Below, piece after piece: positions 52,287-62,292 of a DNA stretch of 64,000 nt. Source of the stretch: Selenomonadaceae bacterium. Its GTDB lineage: Bacteria; Bacillota; Negativicutes; Selenomonadales; Selenomonadaceae. Numbering within the stretch: position 1 is the first letter of the stretch; each line of letters starts with the position of its first letter. The stretch covers positions 186,001 through 250,000 of the forward strand of contig JAFXQM010000002.1 in NCBI GenBank assembly GCA_017527075.1, read 5' to 3'. Under the pieces are notes generated by a model that did not search any database, was not told the DNA's origin, and worked only from the letters and a program-made list of their open reading frames with translations. The translations under genes and the position numbers were made by a program.

Positions 52287-53458
52287 AGCCCGCCGATTGT
52301 TCGCGCACCCCGTGCTCGCCGAAGGGCACTACGATTACAAAACCTGCAAATTTTCCGCCGAGATGAAACCTTCCGTCGACGCGGCGGGCAATTTGATTTT
52401 CGACGTCAATCTTTCGACGGACTGCGCGGAAATAAATCGACTCATCGCGGGCGGCGACGCGGAATATCTTTTCACGCCGAATGCCCCACGACAATTTATC
52501 GGCAAGTGTTCGCTCGCGCCGTCGGAGAATTCGTCTGCAAAATTCCGTCGGACCTCGTGAAGGACAAAATTTGTTTGGCGGCGTTTATCGTCCTGCGCCG
52601 TGACAAAAATTTTTTCTGCGGCGATTGGAACGAAGACTTCGACGGCTTAAGTTTCGACCTGCCGAAGGGAAGCATCCTCGCGTACAAAAATTTTCCGCCG
52701 TTGACGCTCGCCGAAGACCCGAATCTTTTTAAAAATGTCGGCTCGATTTTCAGCGTGTACAGGAAGCTCGACGACGATTCGCCGCTTGAATTCAATGCGA
52801 CGCCGCAGAAAATAAAAATCGGTTTGAACTCGAAGGATTACGCGCTTTACCGACGATACTGCGATAACCCGACGCTGCAACCGATTTTGAACGCGCTGAT
52901 AATTTTGCCGGTGCTTGTCGCCCTCTTCAACGACCTCAAGCAAGACCCGCAGGAGCACGAGTCGGACGCGTGGTTTTTGTCACCGGCGGCGGCTTATCGA
53001 CGGCGGAAATTAAATTTCAAAGAGTTGCTCGCCTCGGAGGATTCGCTCGCGCTGGCGCAGTCGGTCATGGGCTTGCCGTTGACGAAGGCGTTGAAAAGTT
53101 TCGCGGCAGCATTCGACGACGCGGCGGAAACCGTCAAGCAAATCAAGAACAGATTTTTTTTACGACAATGCGCGCGAAAGATTTTTACACGAAACTTTTT
53201 TCTGTCGGCTCGCGCTCGTTTATCGGCAACGAAAAATTTCGCGGCGGCTTTGAAAAATTTTTGCGGCACTTCAAAGACCGAGGCATAACGCTCGACACGG
53301 ATAAGCACATTCGCGCGGCGATGGTTGAGCTGAATAAAATCGGCGGCGCGATTGTTTTGGACTGCTTGACCGAAAATGAAATTGCGGCGATAATGATAGG
53401 GCACGTAGAAAAAATTTTTACAGACACGGACGGAAAATTTACGATAACGGAATATTGA
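52276..53458 (+). pseudogene. Frameshifted gene of unknown family, partner of the upstream remnant
   Basis: ATG at 52276 overlaps the upstream frame. Residues MKIEARRLFAHPVLAEGHYD to NAPRQF are in one frame. Adding one T near 52497 would give RQFYRQVFARAVGEFVCKIP and join the second frame, which runs through LPKGSILAYKNFPPLTLAED and ILPVLVALFNDLKQ to about 53150. A T8 run at 53154-53161 then marks a second shift. One more T there would lead to DFYTKLFSVGSRSFIGNEKF and on to 53458. Alternatively the last part (ATG at 53168, 96 codons) is a separate gene, but it has no ribosome site. I do not know the family. Confidence 0.5.
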
Positions 53459-53473
53459 GGGCAGGATTTTTAA

Positions 53474-54885
<1,412 letters not shown>

Positions 54886-54899
<14 letters not shown>

Positions 54900-55464
54900 A
54901 GAGCAGAAAAAATTTTTGCGGCGAGAATTTTTGCTCAAGCGGGCGGCAGTCCCTCACGACGAACGCGACCGAATCAGTCACGCGCTGATAAAAAAATTTT
55001 TGGCGACGGAAATTTTCCGCGCGTCGAAAATCATCATGACATACGCTTCGACGCCCGACGAACTTCAGCTCAACGAATTGTTCGCCGCGTGCTTCGCCGA
55101 GAAAAAAATTTTGGCGATACCGTTCATCGTCGGCAAGGGCGAAATGCAAGCCGTGGAAGTGCCGAGCTTCGACGCGCTGGAGGTCGGAGCGTTTAATATC
55201 ATGACCGTCAAGCAAGAGCTCAGAAAATTTATCGCGCCCGAAGAAATTGACTGCGTGATTGTCCCGGGCGCGGCCTTCGACGTGCGCGGCGGGCGATTGG
55301 GCTTGGGCGGCGGTTATTACGACAGATTTTTGCCGCAAGCCGTCAACGCAAAAAAAATCGCGCTCGCTTATGAATTTCAGCTCGTCGACAGCTTGCCGCT
55401 CGAATCTCACGACGCGAAAGTCGATATCATCTTAACGCCTGGAAAAATTATTTCGCGGCGTTGA
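54886..55464 (+). CDS. fau: 5-formyltetrahydrofolate cyclo-ligase
   Basis: A 192-residue ligase that converts 5-formyl-THF to 5,10-methenyl-THF with ATP. LKEQKKFLRREFLLKRAAV at the N-terminus and the C-terminal nucleotide site RGGRLGLGGGYYDRFLP are characteristic. ATG at 54886 lies inside yajC and translation is probably coupled. The protein ends GKIISRR. A 110-base second copy of its 3' end, ending GKIF, follows immediately. Confidence 0.93.
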
Positions 55465-55478
55465 AGTTCGGCGCGCTC

Positions 55479-55591
55479 GTCAACGCAAAAAAAATCGCGC
55501 TCGCCTATGAATTTCAGCTCGTCGACAGCTTGCCACTCGAATCCCACGACGCAAAAGTTGATATCATCTTGACGCTTGGAAAAATTTTTTG
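55479..55591. repeat. Second copy of the fau 3' end
   Basis: About 110 bases repeat 55342-55451 at a distance of 137 bases, with seven differences, all transitions. Read in the fau frame, six are third-position silent changes and one is Pro to Leu. The copy continues to its own stop (GKIF, TGA at 55589-55591). It has no start and cannot be a gene by itself. Confidence 0.85.
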
Positions 55592-55606
55592 AGAGGAGTT
55601 TTTCTA

Positions 55607-56314
55607 ATGAGGTTCACCAAAATTTTTCTCGGCGCATTTTTCGCGCTGATTTTGTTCGCGACACCCGCCGCCGCGCAAAAATCCGTCGCGCCCGATGACC
55701 CGTCGGGCTTCGTGGTGTTGGCGGAAGTTGTGCCCGACATCATTCAAGAGATTCGTTATTACTCGACGTACAATTTCGTCGGCGAAAGAATCGACGGCTA
55801 CGAAATACCTTGCGCGCTCATGACACGCGAGGCTGCCGAGGCTTTGAAAAAAGTTTCCGACGACGTGATGAAGATGGGCTACCGCTTGAAAATTTACGAC
55901 GCCTATCGTCCGCAAAAAGCCGTTGACCACTTCGTGCGCTGGGCGAAGGACACCAAAGACACGCGCATGAAAAAATTTTTCTATCCGGAAATTGGCAAGG
56001 AGCGACTGTTCCCCGAAGATTACATAATGGAAAAATCCGGACACTCGCGCGGCTCGACGGTTGACCTGACGCTCTTCGACATGAAGACCGGCAAGGAAGT
56101 CGACATGGGCGGCACCTTCGATTACTTCGGCGAGAAGTCTCACCCCGATTACAAAAAAATCACGAAGGCTCAGTACAAGAACAGAATGATTTTGCGCGAT
56201 GCCATGGTTAAGCACGGCTTCAAGCCTCTTTACTCGGAATGGTGGCATTTCACGCTGGCGAACGAGCCTTACCCCGATATGTATTTCACTTTCCCCGTAA
56301 CCTTCTTGAAATGA
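55607..56314 (+). CDS. Secreted D-alanyl-D-alanine dipeptidase, VanX/DdpX family
   Basis: A 235-residue protein with a signal peptide (AAA-Q, about residue 23). The zinc site of the VanX/LAS family is seen as SGHSRGSTVDLTLFD (His and Asp ligands) and EWWHFTLANEP (catalytic Glu and third His); the substrate Arg is in YDAYRPQKAVDHF. It hydrolyses D-Ala-D-Ala dipeptide, here in the envelope, for wall recycling or nutrient use rather than vancomycin resistance. ATG at 55607 has gagaggag 9 bases upstream. Confidence 0.9.
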   Translation: MRFTKIFLGAFFALILFATPAAAQKSVAPDDPSGFVVLAEVVPDIIQEIRYYSTYNFVGERIDGYEIPCALMTREAAEALKKVSDDVMKMGYRLKIYDAYRPQKAVDHFVRWAKDTKDTRMKKFFYPEIGKERLFPEDYIMEKSGHSRGSTVDLTLFDMKTGKEVDMGGTFDYFGEKSHPDYKKITKAQYKNRMILRDAMVKHGFKPLYSEWWHFTLANEPYPDMYFTFPVTFLK

Positions 56315-56354
56315 GGGACAATCAATAAGAAATAATACAAAACAATAAATTTTC

Positions 56355-56383
56355 TTGACAAAAAAGCCGTCGCGGATTATATT
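56355..56383 (+). promoter_or_regulatory. Strong sigma-70 promoter of the 3D-domain gene
   Basis: TTGACA (56355-56360) and TATATT (56378-56383) are exactly 17 bases apart. The -10 lies inside the loop of the terminator of the preceding gene. Confidence 0.75.
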
Positions 56384-56397
56384 ACGCGGCGGTTTTT
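56366..56397 (+). terminator. Terminator after the dipeptidase gene
   Basis: GCCGTCGCG pairs with CGCGGCGGT over nine base pairs around a 10-base loop, followed by five Ts. It shares its sequence with the promoter at 56355-56383. Confidence 0.75.
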
Positions 56398-56399
56398 GA

Positions 56400-56509
56400 A
56401 TTTAACATTTTGTTTTACTTTCGAAAGGGGGAAGGCTGCTCCGAAGCAAAGAGGCGACCAAGGCGGTCGTCCTGCTTGGGACGCGACAGGATGTTGCGTA
56501 GGCGGCGGA
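56400..56509 (+). ncRNA. Structured 5' leader of the 3D-domain gene, class unknown
   Basis: Transcription from the strong promoter would give a leader of about 120 bases. Three hairpins can be drawn in a row: GACCaaggcGGTC, GTCCtgcttgGGAC and CGCGACaggatgTTGCG, after a purine-rich GAAAGGGGGAAGG. Genes of this kind in Firmicutes are often controlled by the c-di-AMP (ydaO/yuaA) riboswitch, but I could not match that consensus. A regulatory RNA is inferred, not shown. Confidence 0.4.
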
Positions 56510-57160
56510 ATGATGAAGCGAAAAATATTCAAGACACTTGAGACGATTAGAAGAAAATGCGTGCTCAGTCTCCTGCTGGCGGGTTTCGCGATGATTAACA
56601 CGGGCTTCACCGAAAATGACGTGGAGTTCCCCGATATCCCGCAAATTCCAATCGAGGAAGAACAAGTCGAAGAAACTCAAGTCGAGGAGACGAGCACAGA
56701 ACCGACAGCGATTGCAGTTGGCGAAAACGGACAGCTCAAACTCAGCGACGCGGACGACGAAGTGACTCGCGCATACGCCGAGGTCATCGAAAAATCTTTG
56801 GGACGAGATTTGAACGCGCCCGAAGAGGAAGTGCCCGCGCCCGAAGAAGTCGTCGAGACTCCTCAAGGTTACGTGGAATACACGCAGGTGTTGGGCATGG
56901 AGGCCACGGCTTACTTGCCGACGGACGGCGGCGGAGCGGGCATCACTGCCATGGGCATTCCCGCGACTTACGGGATTGTGGCGGTTGACCCCGACGTCAT
57001 TCCGCTCGGTTCCAGAGTTTATATCCCCGGTTACGGCGAGGCTCTGGCGGCTGACACCGGCGGCGCGATTTACGGTTACCGAATCGACCTGTGCATGGAA
57101 GATTATTATCAGGCAATGGACTTCGGGCGTCGCGACGTTACCGTTTTCGTTCTGAAATAG
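56510..57160 (+). CDS. Secreted 3D-domain protein (cell wall-associated)
   Basis: A 216-residue protein with an N-terminal signal/anchor (about 20-40). An acidic Glu/Pro/Val-rich linker (about 45-130, with EEEQVEETQVEETSTEP) follows, then a 3D domain at the C-terminus. That domain reads VLGMEATAYLPTDGG, GIVAVDPDVIPLGSRVYIPG and LAADTGGAIYGYRIDLCM, with the three conserved Asp residues. The fold resembles MltA/RpfB-type lytic transglycosylases, so it probably acts on peptidoglycan. Two adjacent ATGs (56510 and 56513) are possible starts; the ribosome site is weak (aggcggcgg). Confidence 0.8.
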   Translation: MMKRKIFKTLETIRRKCVLSLLLAGFAMINTGFTENDVEFPDIPQIPIEEEQVEETQVEETSTEPTAIAVGENGQLKLSDADDEVTRAYAEVIEKSLGRDLNAPEEEVPAPEEVVETPQGYVEYTQVLGMEATAYLPTDGGGAGITAMGIPATYGIVAVDPDVIPLGSRVYIPGYGEALAADTGGAIYGYRIDLCMEDYYQAMDFGRRDVTVFVLK

Positions 57161-57168
57161 AATACAAA

Positions 57169-57207
57169 AAAATCTCCCGCCGAAATTTTGACGGGGGATT
57201 TTTGTTT
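57169..57207 (+). terminator. Terminator after the 3D-domain gene
   Basis: TCTCCCGCC and its loop precede GACGGGGGATTTTTG. The stem is imperfect, with about six G-C pairs and a T5 run. A-rich sequence on the left gives partial activity for the opposite gene as well. Confidence 0.65.
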
Positions 57208-57217
57208 GCAAAAATTT

Positions 57218-57553
57218 TTAAGCGAAGTATTGCTGATAAATCACGAAGATGAACAACACGATTGCGCAGCCCATCGACACCATGCCCGCGCGTTCGAGCC
57301 AAAGGTCTTGCGTGTCGGTGAAGTTGTAATGGCGGCGCGCGTAAGTCGTCGACAGCGACACCAGCAACGCGATATACAGCCCGCGATTCCACGGCGTGAA
57401 GTTCGACCAGCCGACGATTAAAAAGACAATCGTCAGCGCGAGGACAAATATCAGCAGATAATCTTTGCCGACCTTCTCCGGCTTTTTATTTTCGGGTTCA
57501 GCCTTTTTCTTCGGCTGAATTTTTTTTGCGATTTTTTTTGACTGGCGCGCCAT
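57218..57553 (-). CDS. Small membrane protein, unknown
   Basis: A 111-residue protein. Residues 1-30 are very rich in Lys and Pro (KKIAKKIQPKKKAEPENKKP) and should stay in the cytoplasm. Three membrane segments follow (about 31-50, 54-70, 86-108). I do not recognise a family. ATG at 57551-57553 has aaaggaga upstream. It stands alone between the 3D-domain gene and the pilO-like gene. Confidence 0.7.
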   Translation of the reverse strand: MARQSKKIAKKIQPKKKAEPENKKPEKVGKDYLLIFVLALTIVFLIVGWSNFTPWNRGLYIALLVSLSTTYARRHYNFTDTQDLWLERAGMVSMGCAIVLFIFVIYQQYFA

Positions 57554-57611
57554 GATGACTCTCCTTTGGAATTTTTTCAGAGTTTATCAAAGGCGGCGGC
57601 GTTTGTAAAGT

Positions 57612-58136
57612 TCAAGGGGCGGCGGCGAAAATTTCAAAGCTCAGCGCGCAGGAGATGATTCCGTTGTCCGCGCTCGTCGCCGAAAAATTTTCCAGGCGCG
57701 TCAATCGTTCGCCGTCGAGTATCGCGCGGATGAAATTGACCAGCGAAATATAATTCGTCTCCACGTTGAGATTCACGACCTGCGACTGAATTTTTTCCGC
57801 CGAAGATTTTTCGTCGACCTGCACCGACGCGATTCGCACCTGATAAAAATCTGCCGCCCGATAAAGTTCGTCGATGAATTTTTCTTGCGCCGGTGTCGTC
57901 GGCAAAAATTTTTTCGCGGCGTCCAACTCCAGCTCCTTTGCCTCGACGAACGCCGAAAAATTTTCGTGACGCGCCTTGAGCTCCAAAATTTCTCGTTCGA
58001 CCTCGCGAAGCTGCCGCGCCTCCAGCTCCATGCTCAACGTTTCTCGCAGTGCCGGCTCGTAAAAAAATTTATACCAACCGAACGAAAAAATTATCATCAC
58101 GAAAATTATCGCGGGCAAAAATTTTTTCTCGTCCAT
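57612..58136 (-). CDS. Type IV pilus assembly protein PilO-like
   Basis: A 174-residue inner-membrane protein with one N-terminal helix (FLPAIIFVMIIFSFGWYKFF), a coiled coil (about 30-75) and a small alpha/beta domain with two ferredoxin-like halves. This is the PilO layout; PilO pairs with PilN and links to PilP and the PilQ secretin. ATG at 58134-58136 has gaggagg 9 bases upstream. Oddly it comes last, after hemC, while pilP and pilQ are at the other end of the same gene series. GspM or similar alternatives exist. Confidence 0.65.
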   Translation of the reverse strand: MDEKKFLPAIIFVMIIFSFGWYKFFYEPALRETLSMELEARQLREVEREILELKARHENFSAFVEAKELELDAAKKFLPTTPAQEKFIDELYRAADFYQVRIASVQVDEKSSAEKIQSQVVNLNVETNYISLVNFIRAILDGERLTRLENFSATSADNGIISCALSFEIFAAAP

Positions 58137-58197
58137 CAAAAAAATCCTCCTCATCTCGTTAAGCAAAGCGAGCGTTGCCGTCAAAAAAAACTCACCG

Positions 58198-59115
58198 TCA
58201 TGAGCCGATGAGTTCATCCAAAATTTTTTTGCCGCCGTCGTCCAAAAGTTTGGCGGCGATTTTTTTTCCGAGCCCGCGAATTTTTTCGAGCGGCACGACC
58301 TCAGAAGCTCTGACGAAAATTTTTCCGTCGGGCGAGGCGATGAGTGCGCGAACATTCATTTGCCCGCCGTCAATCGCCGCGAACACTCCGACGGGAATTT
58401 GACAGCTGCCGCCGACCTCCGACAAAAATTCGCGCTCCACTTCGACAGCCGCAAAAGTTTCTTCGTCGTTGAGCACTTGCACGAGCGGGAAAATTTTTTC
58501 GTCGCCCGAACGGATTTCGATTGCCAACGCGCCCTGCCCCGCCGCGGGAATTATTTCCGTCAGCAGCTCTCCGATTCGCGCCGCGTGACCGAGCCGCTCC
58601 AGCCCCGCCGCCGCCAAGATGATTGCGTCGAATTCGCCCGCGTCCAATTTCCTCAGCCGCGTCTCCACGTTGCCGCGCAAATTTTTTATCCGCAGGTCGG
58701 GGCGCAATGCCAGGATTTGAGCCGCCCGTCGCAAGCTTGACGTTCCGATGACAGAATTTTTCGGGAGCGCGTCGAAGGTTGAAAATTTGTTGCTGACGAA
58801 TGCGTCGAAGGGTTGCGCCCGCCGAGTTATCGCCGCGATTTGAAATCCGTCGGGCAATTCGGTCGGCACGTCCTTGAGGCTGTGCACCGCCAAATCAATC
58901 GCGCCCGACGCCATCTGCAATTCCAATTCTTTCGTGAACAAACCTTTGCCGCCGATTTTTGCCAGCGGCGCGTCCAAGATTTTGTCGCCCGTCGTGTGCA
59001 CTTTGACGAGTTCGACTTCGAACGCGGGGAAAAATTTTTTCAGCTGAGCCGCGACGAATTGAGCCTGCCACATTGCCAACCGACTTGCCCGCGTCCCGAT
59101 TTTAATTTTGCGCAA
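58198..59115 (-). CDS. hemC: Porphobilinogen deaminase (hydroxymethylbilane synthase)
   Basis: A 305-residue HemC that joins four porphobilinogens into hydroxymethylbilane. Cofactor-binding C238 (GGSCQIPVG) and the catalytic Asp of SLKDVPTELPDG are present; IGTRASRLAMWQAQ is the N-terminal signature. It overlaps hemA by 14 bases. Part of the haem/siroheme/cobalamin supply. Confidence 0.96.
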   Translation of the reverse strand: MRKIKIGTRASRLAMWQAQFVAAQLKKFFPAFEVELVKVHTTGDKILDAPLAKIGGKGLFTKELELQMASGAIDLAVHSLKDVPTELPDGFQIAAITRRAQPFDAFVSNKFSTFDALPKNSVIGTSSLRRAAQILALRPDLRIKNLRGNVETRLRKLDAGEFDAIILAAAGLERLGHAARIGELLTEIIPAAGQGALAIEIRSGDEKIFPLVQVLNDEETFAAVEVEREFLSEVGGSCQIPVGVFAAIDGGQMNVRALIASPDGKIFVRASEVVPLEKIRGLGKKIAAKLLDDGGKKILDELIGS

Positions 59116-60373
59116 GAGAATTCACCTCGTCCGTGAAGAGAGCTTTGACTGCCTGCGTGTAAAAATTTTCGGCGTCGGTGCCGGCCGAGGCGTTGAGCTT
59201 CATCATCGGCATGCGCAAAAGTTTTCGGACGATTCGGCGCGTCATTTGCTCCAAAATTTTTCGTTCGTCGTCGCTGAGATTCGGAAGCTTGCCCAAAAAT
59301 TTTTTTAACTCGCGTTGACGCATTTGCTCCGCCCGCTCCGACAAATTTGCCATGAGCGGCTGGAAGTTCAAATACTTGAAACGCTCCATGACGGCCGCCA
59401 CGTCCTCGGCGACGATTTTTTTCGCGAGCACTGCCTCCCTCCGGCGCGCCTGCAAATTTTTTTCCACCACCGATTCCAAGTCGTCGATGTTGTAAAGCGT
59501 GACGCCCTTAATCTTTCCGACTTCGGGGTCAACGTCGCGGGGCACGGCGATGTCGATAAAAAAAATTCCGCGCCCTGCCCTGCGCGTCATGAGCTGCTGA
59601 GTTTGCCACGGCTTGACGACGTAATGCGGCGCGCCCGTCGAAGTGATGATTATGTCGACGTGAGCCGCGCCCGTGAAAGCGTCCTCCCACGCCACCGCCT
59701 GCGCTCCGATTTTCGCCGCCATTTCCTCGGCGCGCTCCAAGTGATGATTCGCCACGAAAATTTTTTTCAGCCCGTGCGACAAGAGATGTTGCGCCGTGAG
59801 CTGAGCCATCTTGCCCGCGCCGAAGATTAACGCGCTCTTGCCGGCGAGCCCGCCCAATTTTTTTTCCGCGAGTTCGACCGCCGCCGAGCTGACCGACACC
59901 GAGTTGTAAGCGATTTTGGTTTCGGTGCGCACGCGTTTGCCCGCCGCGATTGCCCGATGAAAAAGCGTGTTCAAAATCGTGCTCGTCGCCTGCGCGGACT
60001 TGGAAATTGAATATGCTTCCTTGACCTGCGACAAAATTTGCCCCTCGCCCAAGACCAGCGAATCGATTCCCGCCGCCACTTCGAAAAGATGTTCGGCGCA
60101 AGTTTCGTCGTCGAATTCGTAAAGAAAATTTTCGTCGACGCCGCCGCCGATTAAGTCGTTCAAAAATTGGTGGAGACTCGCCTCGCAGTCGTCGCCGGTG
60201 ACCGCGTAAATTTCGCTGCGGTTGCACGTGCTGAGGACGACCGCCTCGCTCAAGCCGTCGTAACCGTCCAAGTTCTCCAGCCCGCGCCTTATCGCGTCCT
60301 TGCCGATAGAAAATTTTTCGCGGATATCAATCGGTGCCGTCCTGTGATTCAGTCCCAAAACTTTCAAGTGCAT
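59102..60373 (-). CDS. hemA: Glutamyl-tRNA reductase
   Basis: A 423-residue HemA that reduces Glu-tRNA to glutamate-1-semialdehyde, the first committed step of C5 tetrapyrrole synthesis. The nucleophile is C50 (LSTCNRSEIY), GLNHRTAPIDIREK opens the protein, and the NADPH domain has IFGAGKMAQLTAQHL. ATG at 60371-60373. It overlaps the Met8-like gene by 47 bases upstream. Confidence 0.96.
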   Translation of the reverse strand: MHLKVLGLNHRTAPIDIREKFSIGKDAIRRGLENLDGYDGLSEAVVLSTCNRSEIYAVTGDDCEASLHQFLNDLIGGGVDENFLYEFDDETCAEHLFEVAAGIDSLVLGEGQILSQVKEAYSISKSAQATSTILNTLFHRAIAAGKRVRTETKIAYNSVSVSSAAVELAEKKLGGLAGKSALIFGAGKMAQLTAQHLLSHGLKKIFVANHHLERAEEMAAKIGAQAVAWEDAFTGAAHVDIIITSTGAPHYVVKPWQTQQLMTRRAGRGIFFIDIAVPRDVDPEVGKIKGVTLYNIDDLESVVEKNLQARRREAVLAKKIVAEDVAAVMERFKYLNFQPLMANLSERAEQMRQRELKKFLGKLPNLSDDERKILEQMTRRIVRKLLRMPMMKLNASAGTDAENFYTQAVKALFTDEVNSLAQN

Positions 60374-60983
60374 GATTTATTTTTTCCTCCAGCTGCTCAA
60401 GCCGTCCGTCCTTCAAAAGTTGCCAGGTCTCTTGCGTCAAAATTTTTTGCCAGAAAATTTTTCGCGCCCGCGGATTCGGCAAAAGCTTTTTGATTTCTTC
60501 TCGCCGCGCCGAAATTTTTTCCAAGCCCGCGCCGAAATTTTCTCCGAGCTCCGCCTCCAACATCTGCCGCAAAAATTTTGAGAACGCGGGAGAGTTTGCG
60601 CCCGTCGAAATTGTTAAGAGGAGTTCGCCGCGCCGAATCGTCGACGGGACATTGAAATTGCCGCCCGCGCCTTCCACGACGTTGACGAGAATTTTTTTTG
60701 CCCGCGCAGCCTGAGCCGCCCGCCGATTTACTTCGGGGTCATTCGTCGCCGCGATTAAAATTATTTCGTCGCCGAGCATTTCCTCCGAAAAATTTTCCCG
60801 CGTCAAAGAAATTTCTCCGCGCTTGAAAAGTTCTTCGACCTCCGCGCACACTTCGGGCGAGATGACTTTGACGTTTGCGCCCGCCGCCAGCAGCCCGCGA
60901 ATTTTTCTGAGCGCGACTTCGCCGCCGCCGATGACCGCGCCCGATTTTTTTTCCACGTCAAGGTTTAAAGGATAAAATTTCAT
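60327..60983 (-). CDS. Precorrin-2 dehydrogenase / ferrochelatase, Met8-like
   Basis: A 218-residue protein of the CysG-N/Met8 family that oxidises precorrin-2 to sirohydrochlorin and may insert iron. The NAD-binding segment is GAVIGGGEVALRKIRGLL, followed by LIAATNDPEVNRR and the NVPSTIRRGELLLTISTGANSP block with catalytic Asp lacking a clear match. ATG at 60981-60983. It overlaps hemA downstream and the secretin gene upstream. Siroheme from this step feeds the AhbC-type haem route. Confidence 0.87.
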   Translation of the reverse strand: MKFYPLNLDVEKKSGAVIGGGEVALRKIRGLLAAGANVKVISPEVCAEVEELFKRGEISLTRENFSEEMLGDEIILIAATNDPEVNRRAAQAARAKKILVNVVEGAGGNFNVPSTIRRGELLLTISTGANSPAFSKFLRQMLEAELGENFGAGLEKISARREEIKKLLPNPRARKIFWQKILTQETWQLLKDGRLEQLEEKINHALESFGTESQDGTD

Positions 60984-62289
60984 TTGAGTTCCCACCCAAC
61001 ACGTGAGCCGTCAAAAAAATTATCAGCTCGGATTCGGATTTATTTTTGCGGTGATTCCTGAAGAGCGCGCCCAAAATCGGCAGGTCGCCGAGGAACGGAA
61101 TTTTGCTGACGGATTTTTCTTCCTCCGCGCCAATCAGCCCGCCGATAACCATCGGTTCGCCGTCGCGCACAGTCACGGTCGTTTCCGCCGAGCGCGTGTT
61201 GAATCGATAAGCTCCCATGTCGGCAATGTATTGCGGCGTGCTTACCTCCGTGTGAATCTTTGCGGTTATCGTTCCGTCGGAATTGATTCGCGGCGTGTAC
61301 CTCAAAATAATTCCCGCGTCGCGATATTCAAATTCGGTTGTGGTGGCTGTGTTGGTTGAAGAAATTTTCGGGACGGGCACAGAGCTGCCGACGTTAATCA
61401 CAGCCTCGCGCCCCTGAATTGTCGTGACGTTCGGGCGAGAGAGGAGCTTTGCCTTGCCGTTCGTGACGAGCGCGTTTATCTGAGCACTGAAGTACCATTC
61501 GTTGCGAACGTTCCCGAAGGCGCGTCCGAATTGCACAAGCCCGTAAGCGTTGGCGGCTTTCATGTTGTCCTCGCGCGTGGAAGAATTTTGCGGGACGGAA
61601 GACCAAAACCATTCGACGCCGAGATTTTTCGTCGCCGCTTTATCAATCGCCAAAATTTTTGCTTCGACGGAAACCTGCTTGAGTTCCACGTCGAGAGTCG
61701 CCAAAAGATTTTTGACGCGTTCATATTCGGCGGGCGTGCCGTAAAGGACAAGCGCGTTGACTTCGGGATTGATATAAACTCTGTCCTTGCGCGTGATGTT
61801 TTTAAAATCGTTGGAGCGGAAGTCGCCGTCGTCGTCGCGGTAGGTGTAACGGTAAGTGTAAGAGCCGTCGGAATTTCTGATTCGGGTCGTCGCGTTGGGC
61901 AGGCGTTCGGTGTCGGCGTCGAGGGACATGATGACTGCGTCGCGCAAAGTTTCTGCGTCGCCGTAACGAATCGGGAAGACGTAACTTTGCATGACTTCGA
62001 CGCTTGAAGCCGTCATGATGTAAACGCCCGCCTCTTGGATGAGCTGAAGACTTTTCGTCCGCGAAATAATTTCCAGCAGGCGGAACGGTTCGACGTTATC
62101 GACGGAAATTGAAATCGTTCCTTTGACAGAATCGTCGACTGAGACGTTGAGCCCGCCGGTCTTTGCCACGAGCATAATCGTCGCGCGCAGGTCTGCGTCG
62201 TGCACGCTGAGTGTCATGGGCGCGGCCGAGCTTTGTGCGGGCATAAAAAAAATCGCCGAAGCAATGAGCGGCAAAATTTTTTTTAACAA
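60958..62289 (-). CDS. Type IV pilus/type II secretion secretin (PilQ-like)
   Basis: A 443-residue outer-membrane secretin with a signal peptide (SSA-A, about residue 23). STN/N0-like (about 25-75) and N1 domains are followed by the C-terminal secretin domain from about 250 (AKLLSRPNVTTIQGREAVIN, VRDGEPMVIGGLIG, FLGDLPILGALFRN). It is short next to proteobacterial PilQ, with no AMIN repeats. TTG at 62287-62289 is the start, with aaggggc about 10 bases upstream. It follows the PilP-like gene and overlaps the Met8-like gene by 26 bases. Its presence proves an outer membrane is intended. Confidence 0.88.
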   Translation of the reverse strand: MLKKILPLIASAIFFMPAQSSAAPMTLSVHDADLRATIMLVAKTGGLNVSVDDSVKGTISISVDNVEPFRLLEIISRTKSLQLIQEAGVYIMTASSVEVMQSYVFPIRYGDAETLRDAVIMSLDADTERLPNATTRIRNSDGSYTYRYTYRDDDGDFRSNDFKNITRKDRVYINPEVNALVLYGTPAEYERVKNLLATLDVELKQVSVEAKILAIDKAATKNLGVEWFWSSVPQNSSTREDNMKAANAYGLVQFGRAFGNVRNEWYFSAQINALVTNGKAKLLSRPNVTTIQGREAVINVGSSVPVPKISSTNTATTTEFEYRDAGIILRYTPRINSDGTITAKIHTEVSTPQYIADMGAYRFNTRSAETTVTVRDGEPMVIGGLIGAEEEKSVSKIPFLGDLPILGALFRNHRKNKSESELIIFLTAHVLGGNSNEILSFKP

Positions 62290-62292
62290 TCG

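Noticed and set aside
56400..56509. ydaO/yuaA c-di-AMP riboswitch, or c-di-GMP riboswitch
   Set aside because: Gene context fits, but the conserved bases of either class could not be lined up; kept as an unassigned structured leader.
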